Below, piece after piece: positions 10,722 to 22,114 of a stretch of 64,000 nt of DNA. The stretch lies in assembly GCA_963691655.1 (NCBI GenBank), contig OY829330.1, positions 15,410,815 through 15,474,814 on the forward strand, read 5' to 3'. How positions within the stretch are numbered: position 1 is the first letter of the stretch; every line of letters begins with the position of its first letter. The translations under genes and the position numbers were made by a program. This DNA is from Toxonevra muliebris. Its lineage: Eukaryota; Arthropoda; Insecta; Diptera; Pallopteridae. Below the pieces are notes generated by a model. The model had not been told where the DNA came from, did not search any database, and saw only the letters and a program-made list of their open reading frames with translations.

Positions 10722-13700
10722 CTGTAAGAATTAGTGTTTTATATACATTTATTGTCAGCTTTATATGGAAATCTTGTACATACCTACACATGCATTTGTC
10801 GTTGTATCCAAATTGTATCCAATTTTGCAATCACAACGGTATCCACCGATATCATTTGTACATACTTGACTGCTATCACAAGCATTCTCATCGACAAGGC
10901 ATTCATCGATATCAATACAACGTCCATGCCTCAATTGAAAACCATCACCACATTTAATGTGACTTTGTTGTTGTTGCTCGCTGGCAATATGATTTATTTT
11001 TGGAATATGCACTTCACCTGAAGTTTGTTTTTTACATTCATAACGTCCCGGATAATCGATGCATTGATAACCGACCTCACATGGCATATCACTGCATTCA
11101 TCATAATCTGTCGAGAAATATTATAAGGTCAAAGGGTTATGTACATTAAGGTGCATCAAGTCCCATACAAAAAGAAAAAGTTTGTAGCTACCTCCTCCTA
11201 AAAATGAACCTTAGTTTAATTTATGTAGACTCACAAAATATTTTGGCTCTATGAGGAACATTTCTCTTTCAGACATCAATGGAAACAAGTCTCAGCCCTC
11301 TTCTTATAGGAAAAGAGCTCAGCTTTCTTTTGAGCCAAGAAAAAAAAAAGGTTTCTTTTTGAAAAAAAGGTTTCTTTTTGAAAAAAAAGTCAAAAATATT
11401 TTTGATTTTGAAAAAAAATCAGTCAAACTTTGAATTTTTTTTCTTTTTTCAAAAGATTAAAGAAAAATCTGTCGAAAATGTGTTGGATAAAATTTTCTAA
11501 ATGCAATAAGTGATTAGTGACATGGATCCGAAATAGAAGTTGTTTGATCAAAATGTCAAAATTCCACCTCTCCAACTTAAATTTGGTGTAGTAACTACTA
11601 CCCAATAGGACCAAACTTTGTGCAAGTTTGAGGCCGATAAGTTTGAAAAATGGGTTCACTTGAGATGAAATCGCCCTCATATGAAAAATTTTCATTCGTC
11701 TAGTTTGCTTGCATCAGAATAGTATAACCCATTTTGTATTGCTATATTATCGTAAAACTTAACTGTGAGGCAAAAATTTTAAATTGGTTATTTAAAGTAG
11801 AAAGTAGAAATTTCAACGAAATTATCAATTCGGAATTTTTTTTTTTTGTGTTTATCTCAATTCTGTCCCCGATTGTATATGTATGTATGTATAATATTTT
11901 GCTCGTTTTCGTACCTTCGCATTTTTCACTTTTCATATTATAACGGTAGCCGGTCTCACAATTATTTTTTATATTTAAGCAACGGTAACTGCCAATTGTG
12001 TTGTGACAATATTGCATGCTCATGCAATTATGAAGTTTTGTTATGCACTCATCAATATCATTGCATTTATCTTTGCTATTATGCTCGTAGCCCCTGGGGC
12101 ATAAATTATTCCCACCAACGACTTCAGCTTCATCATCATCATCTTCTTCATCAGAATCAGTATCGACGACAGCATCTTCAATATTATCATTATCATAATA
12201 TATATGTAACACCATCGGTTTTATAATCTCTTCTTACCCTCTATACTTTCTCCTGTTTCATCTTGTTTAATAATATGTTTATCAATTTTATTTGTTGCTA
12301 CGATATGATTTTGTACACTAGCATCGTCACCTTTAGTTATCAGTGAACACGTCACATTATTATCATCTAATTTGTAACCGGTATTGCATTTGCAGTGATA
12401 AGCTTCTTTTGTATTCTCACAAATGTGTGCACAAAGATTTGGTACTTTACCGCAGATATCATCTAATGTGAAAGTGTGAGAAAAAAATTATTTTCAGATA
12501 AATTTTTTTTAAGAGAGATAATTTGAAATTTTGACCAGCATCAGGAATTAGACCAGAAAAATTAAGTCCCGCTGAGAACTACAAAAAGTATGGGTTAAAA
12601 ATTATAGAGGCTAAATTTCACGTCACAGCAATAATTTGGAAAAACAAGATTTACAAGATTACGCTTTGCGCATGTTCGATGTTTTTTAATGACGTAGTTG
12701 TTGATGTTTATAGTGGAAGAAATTCTTTGTTCGAAAATGTTTTGTGTGTGTTTGCCAAATTAAAAAAAGTGAACAGAAGCCCCCGTTTCGAACTTTAAAA
12801 AGTGTTATTTCTGAAAAAGTGAAAATGCGTTGTAATGTCTTTAATTGTAAAAGCAATAAAGAAAAAAATAATGAATGGAGCTACTTTAAAATTTCTAAGG
12901 ACAATGTCACGCAACAAAAGTGGATGTATTTTTGTAGGCGCAATAGTGTAAATGAATTCAATATGCATTTGTAATGCACATTTTGAAAGATTTTGAAAGA
13001 AATGGGTAAATCTTAATATTTATTTTATGTTAAAACAAAAAGCAAAAGTTATGGAACACATGAAACCCCTTAAAAATATTTTTGTCGTAATAAATGTCAA
13101 ATATGCTCAAATTATTTATAACAGCGTTTGATCGCTACTTCAGAAGTTGATTGCGACTAAAAAATTAAAAGATTATTCTTTCGAGCGCGAATGTACTTCA
13201 GAATAAGAACATTAAATAAAATAAATAAATAGATTCTTGACACTAGTAGCGCAAAACGACGAAAATTGAATAAAGTTTCAAAATAAATGATATATTACTG
13301 CTGAAGCTTTTTATGTATTTTATTTAAAACAAAAAAATGTTTTCTAAATATTACTTGCAACTCAACTCTTGTTTTATTTACAGTGTGCAGGCGTATTTTT
13401 TACTTCGGCCATAAGCGCTCGAAATGGTGATGACGTAGTTGTTGATGCGCAGAACGAAACATTTTTTGAACGCGGAAAGCGTAATCTTGTTTATGTGATT
13501 TGTGGGTAGCGTCCTGTGTTTGATGGGTAGTTACCAGACTATCGAACCTCTATCAAATATAAGAACTTATAAATATTTTCAATATGTTTCTTACCATCAT
13601 CTTCTTGCAGCACAATTGTACCATCACTGTCATTTGTATTAATCTCAGATTCATCACGACCTTTGGGCTCTATTATATGTTTATCATTAGTATAGTCATC

Positions 13701-14104
13701 ATCATCATGATTATCATCATCGTCTGTCAAATTTCTTCCATTGCTATCGCAGCATAAACGATATGACTCGATGTTTGAAAAATAAGAAAATTGTTTATCA
13801 TTGCAATTGTTATCGCTAGCTTTGATCGCAAGTCCCACTTGACATGAACGACAACAGTTCGCGTAGGTGGTTGTATTAAACTGCTCATCACATCGTGACC
13901 CTGTTAATGCCGCTTCTCGTCCTGCCAAACAATGTTGCTTCTCAACTTCACGCGAGCAGCAAACGCCGTATGTTGAATAGCATAGGCCACGCCAGAGCGG
14001 CGGGATTGCAGCAACTTCATATTCATAGTTATCACATTTGCTCGGTTTGCGTGCATATCTTATGCCGAAAATACAACATTTGCGTATATGATTTGATATT
14101 TCAT
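10581..14104 (-). CDS. Fibulin-1-like extracellular matrix gene, five internal exons
   Basis: Exons in transcript order are 14104-13595, 12462-12238, 12175-11915, 11107-10784 and 10721-10581. Each is bounded by GT and AG. The protein starts with cysteine-paired anaphylatoxin-like modules (CCSREVEKQHC, NCCRSCQVGLAIKA, RLCCD), then an acidic Asp/Glu linker, one EGF module and several calcium-binding EGF modules opening D-I-D/N-E-C. This order matches animal fibulin-1, a secreted matrix glycoprotein. All introns are phase 1 and every junction codon is GAT (Asp), so exons are symmetrical and can be skipped without a frame change. No stop interrupts the joined frame. The signal peptide exon (right of 14104) and the C-terminal fibulin module (left of 10581) are not visible. 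Hemicentin-like EGF proteins are an alternative, but the anaphylatoxin modules favour fibulin. Confidence 0.85.
10784..11107 (-). CDS. Fibulin-like exon: two EGF modules
   Basis: Acceptor CGACAG/AT and donor GTAG/GTATG. The first module reads YDECSDMPCEVGYQC. A spacer with a Gln run (EQQQQS) follows, and the second module is DIDECLVDENAC...CTNDIGGYRCDCKIGYNLD. The pattern D-x-D-E-C plus an aromatic after Gly is the calcium-binding EGF signature. Confidence 0.83.
11108..11914. other. Fibulin intron with AT-rich repeat insertions
   Basis: About 11425-11690 is an inverted relative of 18545-18785. Shared words include TAAAATTTTCTAAATGCAAT, TCGAAAA and the ACCCAA/TAGT stretch. It shows that a dispersed repeat sits in this intron. 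Bases 11330-11420 are a run of A-rich TTTTTGAAAAAAA words. Confidence 0.6.
11915..12175 (-). CDS. Fibulin-like exon: partial plus calcium-binding EGF module
   Basis: Starts with an acidic run (DTDSDEEDDDDEAE), then NLCPRGYEHNSKDKC, which is the last loop of an EGF-type fold. A full calcium-binding module follows (DIDECITKLHNC...CHNTIGSYRC...GYRY). The donor GAAG/GTAC is clear. The acceptor GAAG/AT at 12176-12177 leaves an intron of only about 62 bases. A slightly later AG is possible, so the 5' edge is approximate. Confidence 0.75.
12238..12462 (-). CDS. Fibulin-like exon: single EGF module
   Basis: 225 bases, acceptor ATTAG/AT and donor AGG/GTAAG, phase 1 at both ends. Reads DICGKVPNLCAHIC then YHCKCNTGYKLDD and VTC, giving six cysteines in EGF spacing. 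The tail (KIDKHIIKQDETGESIE) is a linker resembling the end of the previous exon. Confidence 0.82.
12654..13489 (+). mobile_element. Inverted-repeat element carrying a THAP-domain remnant
   Basis: Ends are CAAGATTACGCTTTGCGC and its inverse GCGTAATCTTG, with TTTA immediately outside both ends. Inside, the plus frame 12744-12974 contains a THAP zinc-finger start: MRCNVFNCKSN, then FKISKD...QKWMYFCRR. The closing C-x-x-H appears as CNAHFERF one frame over at about 12970. THAP domains are the DNA-binding heads of P-type transposases and of host proteins derived from them. No catalytic part remains. The word GACGTAGTTGTTGATG occurs near both ends in direct orientation. Confidence 0.7.
13595..14104 (-). 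CDS. Fibulin-like exon: anaphylatoxin-like modules and acidic linker
   Basis: Acceptor TTTTTTAAG/AT at 14105-14106 and donor GATG/GTAAG at 13594. Paired cysteines in KCCIFGIRYARK, YGVCCSRE, YANCCRSC and YRLCCD are the conserved fibulin anaphylatoxin pattern. The end is very acidic (LTDDDDNHDDDD), encoded by a run of GAT-type codons, and contains DKHII, which recurs in the next exon. It begins only about 20 bases from a MITE at 14127. Confidence 0.82.
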
Positions 14105-14126
14105 CTTAAAAAAAAAAACATGTTAC

Positions 14127-14346
14127 ATATCGCTGCCTTAATTTGCTAAAGCATTTTTTAAATTTTACAGCAGAAGCAAAAAACATTTTGGTATTTGCTG
14201 TACTAAAAGAAAAGATCGTCAGTTTTCGGTGTAGGTCTCTAAAACTTTCGATACAGATAAAAGTGAACACGTTTTATCATAATCCATCAAAAAGTCGATA
14301 TTGAAAAATTTGGTGTTAGGACCTTAGCAAATTAAGGCAGCGATAT
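14127..14346. mobile_element. 220-base MITE next to a fibulin splice acceptor
   Basis: The first 23 bases (ATATCGCTGCCTTAATTTGC and three more) are perfectly inverted at 14324-14346. No coding frame is present. It lies about 20 bases upstream, in the transcript, of the AG acceptor of the anaphylatoxin exon, so it forms part of the intron end. Confidence 0.8.
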
Positions 14347-16452
14347 ATAGGATGATTCAAGAGCTCTAGTTATAGAGAATGTTAAAATAAGCAAAAAAAT
14401 TGAGCAGGTGCTCCATTTGTACCATTATAAATTTTAAGGTATTGTATGCAGTTAAATTATATAATAATAACTATGAGTGACAAAAAAAAAATCAAGTTAC
14501 TAAAAATTTAAGTAATTTTTAGGTATCTTCAATTACTAGGCTATTGCGCAAACGGTGGTTAATAATACATTTTTATTTTCTTTACATTTGCTAAGCATTT
14601 ATCTACCGCAGACGCTGGCAGATGTGCTAACCTCTGAAGTAACTGGATTGGATGGATTTAGATGTGGACTTAGAGACAACTGAACCGGAGTCCCAGCTAC
14701 CCACTCCGTCTACGGTAAGGTAGCGCTTATATGCTGAATGTGTTGTAAACACAATTATTCAAAACTAAGTGGTAAATTACACAGTGCAGCATCAAATTTC
14801 AAATAACGGCTGAATAACGTCAATAGTAATCCAACTCTGTGTAAACTAGAGTGGGTCGAAGAAAAACAGCCAAAATTCTTTTTTCATCATAACTTTGGTA
14901 TTTGATGTCCGATATATATAAATGATATATTGTTGTAAACATGATGACAAGTATAATATTTCCTTTTTAGATGTTATTCATCTCCGAAGTCATATTTCAC
15001 TAGTGAAGTCTGTTACTCAAAGTTCTACCCCCCTAAATGCATTTATTTTTCACCAAATTAAAAAAACATTAAATTCTTGCCTAAGAAGTGTTCAATTAAA
15101 TCCATAAACAAGCAAGTAATAGCTACTTAGATTTTTGATGCAATTCAAATTTACATTAAATTTGATTTTTTTGTTGTAGCTCAAAACAAAAGACCAATAT
15201 TTAGAATTAAGAGCGCAAGATGATCAACGAATTACGTAACTGTAAATTCAGCATCGTAGGCATCGCCGCATCATCGCATCGTATTACTCATTAGTAGGGC
15301 AAGGAATTTCTTGCACAAAAAAAACGAAAATATGCACATATAATATGCACTGAAACTGCAAAAATGCACTAAAAACATAAAAAATATGCACTCAAAAACA
15401 AAATATTTTTCAGTAGAAAAGACAAAAATATTGCACGTAATTTAACAAACAAAGGACAAAAACAATTCACTTTAAAATATAAAATAGATTTATAAAAACC
15501 AACAAAAATATAGAATGAACATAAAAAGTTTAACTCAAATCGAATTTGAGTAAATATGTAAATAATCATGAGATCAATCTTAATTTATTGTTTTATTGGC
15601 GTAAACAATACAATTTCATCAAAATATGCGTGCAGTCCACTACACAAATAGCACATGGGAATGCAATTTTTAGTCGCTAAATTAACTTTTAGGCTTCCAC
15701 CTCTCCAGCAGTTGTATCTCATTTTTCTACTATTTTCTGACATACATAACATATGCAAAGCGAGTCTGTGCTTCGGTGAGCGTCAATATCCTCTCCGATA
15801 CCAACCTTTGTAAAAATTAGGATTCGCTAAAAACTTTCTAATTTAGCGCCAAAAGCACCCACCTTAAAACTCGGATCACCTATGTAGCGCAAGAAGCACT
15901 TCATTTCTTTTACATTTTTAACTAAACCCCCGTTTGACTTTGAAGACTCTGGTGGGAATTCTGGAGCTTAATACTTCACATTGGCTGAGAAAACCGATAT
16001 AATTTCTTAAAGTTTTCATTATTGTCATGTTGCCTTGTTTTGTAAATAAATACAATATTTTTCGGCCGATTGCACGTAATCACTATTGGAATCACAGGAG
16101 TGAAGTTCATTTTGGAATTAGCATCGCAAGAAATAAATTTACACAATTGAAATATGTTTGAAGTAATCGCTTTGAGTTTGATAAATAACAAACTAAATTC
16201 TTCAGTACAACTATTCCTTAAAAGTCAAAACTTTTTGAGCATTTGCTCCATAATAAAATAAATTCAATTTTTATTCGTATGACCCATTTAGTGAAAATAA
16301 CGTACATAATGTAGCGAAAATAAAAAAAAATATGTAAATTGAAGGTTTTAAATAACGATTGCTTCTGTATTTTTTTTCAAACAAATTTAGCGAACTTTTG
16401 TTGGTCCCTCTGTAAAAGTATAAATGGAGGGAGTTGTTACTATGGTTTTAAC
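14347..16452. other. AT-rich stretch without recognised genes
   Basis: Short chance frames only. The missing 5' exon of the fibulin-like gene could lie here on the minus strand, but I found no signal-peptide-like start with a phase 1 donor that I would defend. Confidence 0.4.
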
Positions 16453-16616
16453 TAGTGATACACCGATACGGCTTTTACGATTACGATTATCATTTTTAAT
16501 AACCGCCAATTACGAATACGATTATTATCTTTAAATTAATTGTTTATTAATTATTATTATTATCTTCAGAATGTATTTGCTATATTTTATTCAAAAATAC
16601 TAAGTTCAAACATTTA

Positions 16617-17348
16617 GGCCCAATTTGACAGTGGTCATTTAAATTGCAATTGATACTTAATTTCTGAAATTCATTTTCATAGTTCGAAGTTAATTTAAAT
16701 TTAATTGCAATTTAAATGGCCAATTATGGGCATTTAAATGAAGTACATGCAACCCTGTGTAGAAAAAAAGTAAACAACTGATTGTGAACCAAGGCCATTT
16801 ATTTGCTTTTCAGGAACAACATCATACAATTTTTCATCGAATTCGTGGCGCTCCAGCTTCTGTGGAGGGCCACCTCCTGTCCCATACAGCGATCTTTTAT
16901 CTATCAAATTATCCATTTTAAGTTTGTTTCAATTGTTTTATGCCAACAATCTATTTCTTTTTGTTTACAGTATTACCCCAAATTAAGTGATTCGATACGC
17001 AAGTATTTGACGGCAAAACATTCAATCTTAATTGAGGGTGAAAAACTTAGGAAGTGATATATTTATTTATAGTATAAATTGAGTAACTTGAGAGCCGAAA
17101 TAAAAATATAGTGCAATTTTTTTAAGATGTAAAACAAGACAATATCAGTAGAGAAACATAAATTGAGATATTACTGTATTCGCAAAGGTTTAACGACAAC
17201 CAACTTCATGGCGAAGACCGCAGTGTTTCCACTAATATTTAATATCTAAATGCAGACACTGTGAAAACCGCAAAAAGTTAAATTGCATTTAATTTTTAAT
17301 TTACAATTAACTTAAATTAAATTTAAATGTTAACTGTGAAATTGCCCC
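16617..17348. mobile_element. PIF/Harbinger-type deletion derivative nested in hAT element
   Basis: Left end GGCCCAATTTGACAGT and inverted right end GGGGCAATTTCACAGT match at 13 of 16 positions. TTA lies directly outside both (16614-16616 and 17349-17351), the 3-base duplication expected for PIF/Harbinger. The interior keeps a fragment of a DNA-binding protein of the kind these transposons carry as a second gene. Confidence 0.75.
16734..16916 (-). pseudogene. Zeste/Myb-SANT-like protein fragment
   Basis: A 60-codon minus frame reads DKRSLYGTGGGPPQ near its start. This motif follows the Myb/SANT-like DNA-binding domain in insect zeste-like and Harbinger-associated proteins. The domain itself and the C-terminus are missing. 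It lies inside the 732-base Harbinger-like fragment, which explains its presence. Confidence 0.55.
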
Positions 17349-17587
17349 TTATTTGATTACATTTGTGTAATTGAAGAGAAAATGCCCTATTCGTTTTTAA
17401 GGGCGAATTACAATTTTTTATGAGTTAAATTATAAGACCGAGTTTACACAATAACAAATCCTATAGTCGAGATTCTTCACGTTCCTCATGAGAAGAAAAG
17501 AAAAAGTAGTAGCAATCGTTTCTAACGTGTAAATGAGAAACAAAAACAATGTCGGCCACTTGATCTCTAATGAAAAATTAGTTTAAC

Positions 17588-18227
17588 TTAAAGGGGAAAC
17601 CACTGTGACGGCTGGAAAAATGAGTGATTTTCTAGAATTTTTTTGATCTGTCAAATAAAGGAATAGGGGCATCGTTTTATATTAATTTTATTAAGTGTAC
17701 TACCAACAATATTTCCACAAATTAAAAAATATTACATATAGTTTTAAAGATATGGGCGTTGCCGTGGAGCCCAAAAAAAATTTCCCCCCTCCATGGTCGC
17801 GTCGATTTTTCAAGAACGGATTTTCTGAGTATAGTTCTCGTTCACGTAACGTCTTTTTTTTCCACAAAATGGCGACTGATTGAACATTTTTTTATGTTTT
17901 CGATCTTTTTTTTTTTGTTTCAAAAGAGCTTAAATAATAGTATAAATCACAAATTTGAAAATCAGCTACGCTTAACGATAGCCACTGCAAAGACGAATAA
18001 AAAAAGTTTGAAATCGGTTAATCGAGTTATCGACGCGACCAGTTCGAAAAAACGCGTTTAAAGTTTTCAGTCCATTAAGTTTTCAGTCTACTTACTATCA
18101 CTAAAATGGCTGTAACTCAAGCAATTTTTGGAATTTTGACTAGAAATTTTGTACACATATTTTTAATATATAAACTTTAATTTAAGATAAAAAAATTTTG
18201 ACCTGTCACAGTGGCCGTCCCCTTTAA
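17588..18227. mobile_element. TTAA-site inverted-repeat element (piggyBac-like MITE)
   Basis: Begins TTAA-AGGGGAAACCACTGTG and ends CACAGTGGCCGTCCCCT-TTAA. The 24-base ends are inverted with few mismatches, and TTAA tetranucleotides bound both sides. TTAA targets are characteristic of piggyBac-type transposition. The overlapping frames (17695-17883, 17759-18061) have no known domain. It lies inside the hAT element at 16453-18910. Confidence 0.75.
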
Positions 18228-18544
18228 TTAAAACAAAAAGAAAATGTTCATGTTCGAAATTAACAACTGGCAAATTTTTGAGCAAGAAGCATAGCATCTG
18301 TAAATCTTTTGAAGTTAGCCTATTTCTCAGGCTAGTTTGTATAAGTCTTGCCGTAGAAGATATCTTTCCTCAGTGCACAATTGCTGGAGCTAACGAAAAA
18401 TATTTGTGAGCTAGTGATTTCAAGTGTGGAGACAATACACTATTTTTCCAAAAAGCGATTAGATCGTAGTTCAAATTCGGAACTGTAAAACTTCAAATTA
18501 ATTTCTTTTTATTTCTAAATTTCTATATTTTTTATTTCTTGACA

Positions 18545-18785
18545 ATTTACTTCTCGATTTTTAAAAATATGGGGGATTTCATCTCAAGGAAATTTACTTG
18601 TAAAGTTTACTGCTGTTGGGTAGTAGTCAAATTTGAACGAGATCGGTTAAAAACTCCCCGAGTTGAAGGGGTAGAATCCATGTAACTAATCGCCTATTGC
18701 ATTTAGAAAATTTTGTTCAACGCGTTTTCGACAGATTTTTATTCAATCTTTTGAAAAAAAAAAAATTAAAAAAATCAAAACTTTT
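18545..18785. repeat. Dispersed repeat R3 (inverted relative of 11425-11690)
   Basis: GCATTTAGAAAATTTTGTTC, TTTTTATTCAATCTTTTGAA and GGGTAGTAGTCAAATTTG are found inverted, with drift, at 11425-11690. Identity by eye is moderate. Confidence 0.6.
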
Positions 18786-18918
18786 ACTTAAACAAATTTT
18801 TCAATAACCGCATTGTAAGATTACCGGAATAATTACTGGTTACGATTAACCCCAAAATAGCTATTAACCTGCGGTTACGGTTAATGATAATCGTAATTGG
18901 TGCAACACTAGTTTTAAC

Positions 18919-20090
18919 TCTGACATAAAACTTAGTTAAATAAATTGTAATTTAATGAAAATTAACTAAAGTTTTAAAGCTGGCTTTAAAGTTTTTTTTA
19001 TTTACTAACGTATCATCTTATGTAAACAGTGAAACTCCTCCTGGTGAGCAAGAGCGAAGATCACAATGAAAATATATAGCTTCATTTAAGCAATTTATAA
19101 ATGAAGGACTGGTTTTGAAGCTTTACTAGTGGACCCCAAAAAAGCAACATGCACTTGCTCATTTCTTTTTACTCACCATTACTTTGTACATGCACTGTTA
19201 AATCCAAATTTATTAATAAAAAAATTACGAAACGACAATAATTATTCATTTTTGTTTTAATTATTCTCTTTTTTATTTTTATTTATCTTTCAACCTTTTT
19301 CCACACTTTATAAACATATCAATAAGAAAAATTTCCGTTTTTTATTTCGATTTAAGGAGCAATTCTTTTTGATGTACCGTTGTTTTAATTAAAATAATAA
19401 TTTTAAATGATTTTATTAATAGTTTTAATTGTTCTCATACGAATATTCTTCTCAACTGTAACGTAGTTTAACGATTAACTAAAAGAAAGTTTAAGAGAAT
19501 TAAACAGAAAAATTAAGAAAAAGAAAAAAATTTAATCTTAGAGATAGTAAGCAGTCCGACGGACTTTTACAGCAATATATATGTACAATTGTACATGTGT
19601 ATCTAACTATCTTTACTTCTTTCAGTATGAACACAAACAATATGACTGTAGTCGTTCAATCATTAAGACAAGCGCATTAAGATAATGCCATAAGAACAAT
19701 ACAAAAATGCTTCAAGATTGTGTGGGATACGCAGATACATAGGGCCCACCAGCTTGACAACCATTCAGTGCCAGACAGTTGGCAATCCAATATCACCAAT
19801 CCACCGAAACCAGCCAGATCCACACAGAGTAATCTTAAAAACTCAAATTTATCATGAAAGTTTTTTTTTATACCCTACACAATCTATGAAGAGGATAAAT
19901 TGATTTCCAGTGCTGGGGCAAATCCAAGTATTTGTAATTTAAAGTAATTGTAATGGAATTATAAAGAGAAATTTATTTCCATACCAATTAAATTTTTAAG
20001 AATCGAAAACTTTGATTCCCAATCGTTGGATTTAATATAAACTTCAATTCTTTAGTAATGGAATTTACATTCTATAGCAAGAAATTGTAG
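18919..20090. other. AT-rich stretch without recognised genes
   Basis: No domain-bearing frame or inverted repeat was found. A 61-codon plus frame at 19718 is not recognisable. Confidence 0.45.
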
Positions 20091-20097
20091 GAGACTC

Positions 20098-20625
20098 CCT
20101 CCCCCCCTGTCCGAAATTGAGTAAGGTATTTCAGGGCATGTTTGGGCTCAAATGAAAGCTTATTATCTCTAGTATCGAATGCAGCAAGGCATTTTTTGAT
20201 TTTGCATGATGGTGGACCAATATGGCGGCTGCAAATCTACCACCTCACCCTAAAATAATAGGTTAATCAAGAGTACGTTTATCCAAGTCATCATAAAGAA
20301 ACAGATAAAGCCTTTTGCGTATATTTTTTTTTCGCTGAACATGATTTTAATATCAATTTCCATGGGAAATGTTACGTGTTGTCCCTAACCTCAAAAAAGG
20401 TCCGAAAAAGCTGTTTTCGGGTCTTACGCTTACCAAAGTCACCATAAAACTACGGGAAAAGCTTTTTTTTGTGGAGTTTCAGTTGATGAACATGAATCTA
20501 ATATTATTTTCCATGGAAAATGTTACATGTAGTCCCTAACCCCATAAAATTAAAAATCCCAAAAAACTTTTTTTGTGTCTCACGTGTCCTAAATAACCAG
20601 AAAACTTCCCAAAAAAACTTATTCT
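20098..20625 (+). repeat. Tandem repeat of about 150 bases, just over two copies
   Basis: Bases 20281-20428 and 20429-20583 share, in order, a (T)CACCATAAA-like start, GAACATGA, TTTTCCATGG and AATGTTAC followed by GTCCCTAACC. A third partial unit begins at 20584. Each unit ends in a TCTTACG or TCTCACG word. It does not look coding. Confidence 0.65.
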
Positions 20626-21790
20626 TCATTTTTCATCTCTTAACTAGGCTGTAACATACTTTTAGCGGTACCCAGAAATAACGACGTGAACTTAGTAGGT
20701 CTCTGTTTCCTTTGCGGTGCTTTATTAGACTGAAAACAAAATTAATAATTAATAATACAGAAATACATTAGTTTAAATTTTGTTCATTATGTTATGCTAT
20801 CTTGTAAAAAAATGCAATTTATGTAACAAACTCTATGAATAAATCCATTTTTGAACTAAATCAGCGCTCCAGTGCGGAATAAACGATTTGGAAACTGATA
20901 CAGTGATAAAGAGAAACAGTGAATTGCTTTTGAATTTCACATCCCTAATAACAGTACCAAAAAAAAGGCAGAAACCAACTAAGTGGTGGAATCTAGATGT
21001 ATTTGACCGTCTATCTAAGTCGTCAATGCTAGAATCTTATCGGTCAAAACGATCACAAGACTGCAATCATTGCTTAGCATAAGGTTTGTTTGACGGATTT
21101 TTGAGTGTCCAAAATCTCTTAATGGTGGGAAAAATACTCAGAACATGTTGTGGCTTTTCTTAAAATGGCCACAATGCGAAACTCACGTCGTAAGCCGTTT
21201 TAAACATTGAGTCTAAGGAAAAAACAATGTAAAGTGGTTAGCAAAGCGAAAGAAAACAACCCTGTACTATTTTCAGCGATTTCAGTAACATTAGGTCCGT
21301 TCCCGTACTTTTTGGGTAAAATCTGGTAAACTGAGAGTAAACGAAAAATGCTCTCTCTGATACACAAAAATGCACAAAAGTACGGGAAAGGAAAAAAACA
21401 CTTTTCTTGCACGAAACAAAACGTCAAATTTTAACGACAATTAAATTCAAAAAACAAAGTTTCTGTGATATTTAATAAAATAAAAATTGTTAAATCTTAC
21501 AAGAAAATAAATAAATAATGAAAAATTTAAACATAAATTGTTCGCCTGACTGCTTTTGTTGAATCTTCTGGCTTAAAATCACTATTTGTATAATTCAGAA
21601 ATAGCAGAAGCTTCTACAGCGTCGGAAATTTTACAGGCAACTGTGTCATTAAATTGGGGAGAATGTAGTTAAAAATTATCTAATATACTTTTAATTAATT
21701 TTCAAATGTCTTTTAAACATTTTCCATTTTAAATAATTCTTACTTTTGTAAAAATTCTTTATTTATTTCTTAATTTCAAATTTCCAACAT
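20626..21790. other. Spacer with no supported gene
   Basis: Two short frames (20888-21082 plus, 21200-21427 minus) have no recognisable domains. A weak inverted-repeat element starts after 21790. Confidence 0.4.
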
Positions 21791-21791
21791 A

Positions 21792-22114
21792 TTTTCACAT
21801 AGAACAATTGTCACATGAAAATCTGATTTTCAGCCGATTTTCAACGAAAAACGATTTTTGACTATGATTTTTCGCTATGCAACTTTATGTTTCAGAGAGA
21901 ATTGAGAGAATGCTACAACAATATTCCATCTATTACAATATTTAGTATTTTTTTTTGGCATCTGATAAACATGATGACATTAGTTGTTTATAAAAAGTGT
22001 GTGAAAAGTAAATGATCTCAAAAAAATGAAAAAAAAATTGACAGATGAAAAATCAAATGCCGTCTAAAAATCGAATTTTGGGCAACGAAAATCGATTTTG
22101 AGCTTCCATGTGAA
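21792..22114. repeat. Possible short inverted-repeat element
   Basis: TTCACATAGAA near the left and TTCCATGTGAA at the right are inverted with one mismatch. Both are followed inward by ATTTTC/GAAAAT and CGATTTT-type words. I could not find a target duplication. Confidence 0.35.

Larger units (their letters stand above)
16453..18910. mobile_element. hAT-type element, non-autonomous, with nested insertions
   Basis: Ends are TAGTGATACACC at the left and GGTGCAACACTA at the right, flanked by perfect 8-base copies GTTTTAAC (16445-16452 and 18911-18918). Subterminal words such as ACGATTACGATTATCATT and AATGATAATCGTAATT are inverted to each other. No hAT transposase is visible. About 1.37 kb of its 2.46 kb consists of a PIF/Harbinger fragment (16617-17348) and a TTAA-site element (17588-18227). 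Confidence 0.85.

Noticed and set aside
14640..14720. Shared word GGAGTCCCAGCTACC with the tRNA-like sequence at 63085
   Set aside because: Only about 15 bases match and no boxes surround it, so it is likely coincidence or an old SINE trace.
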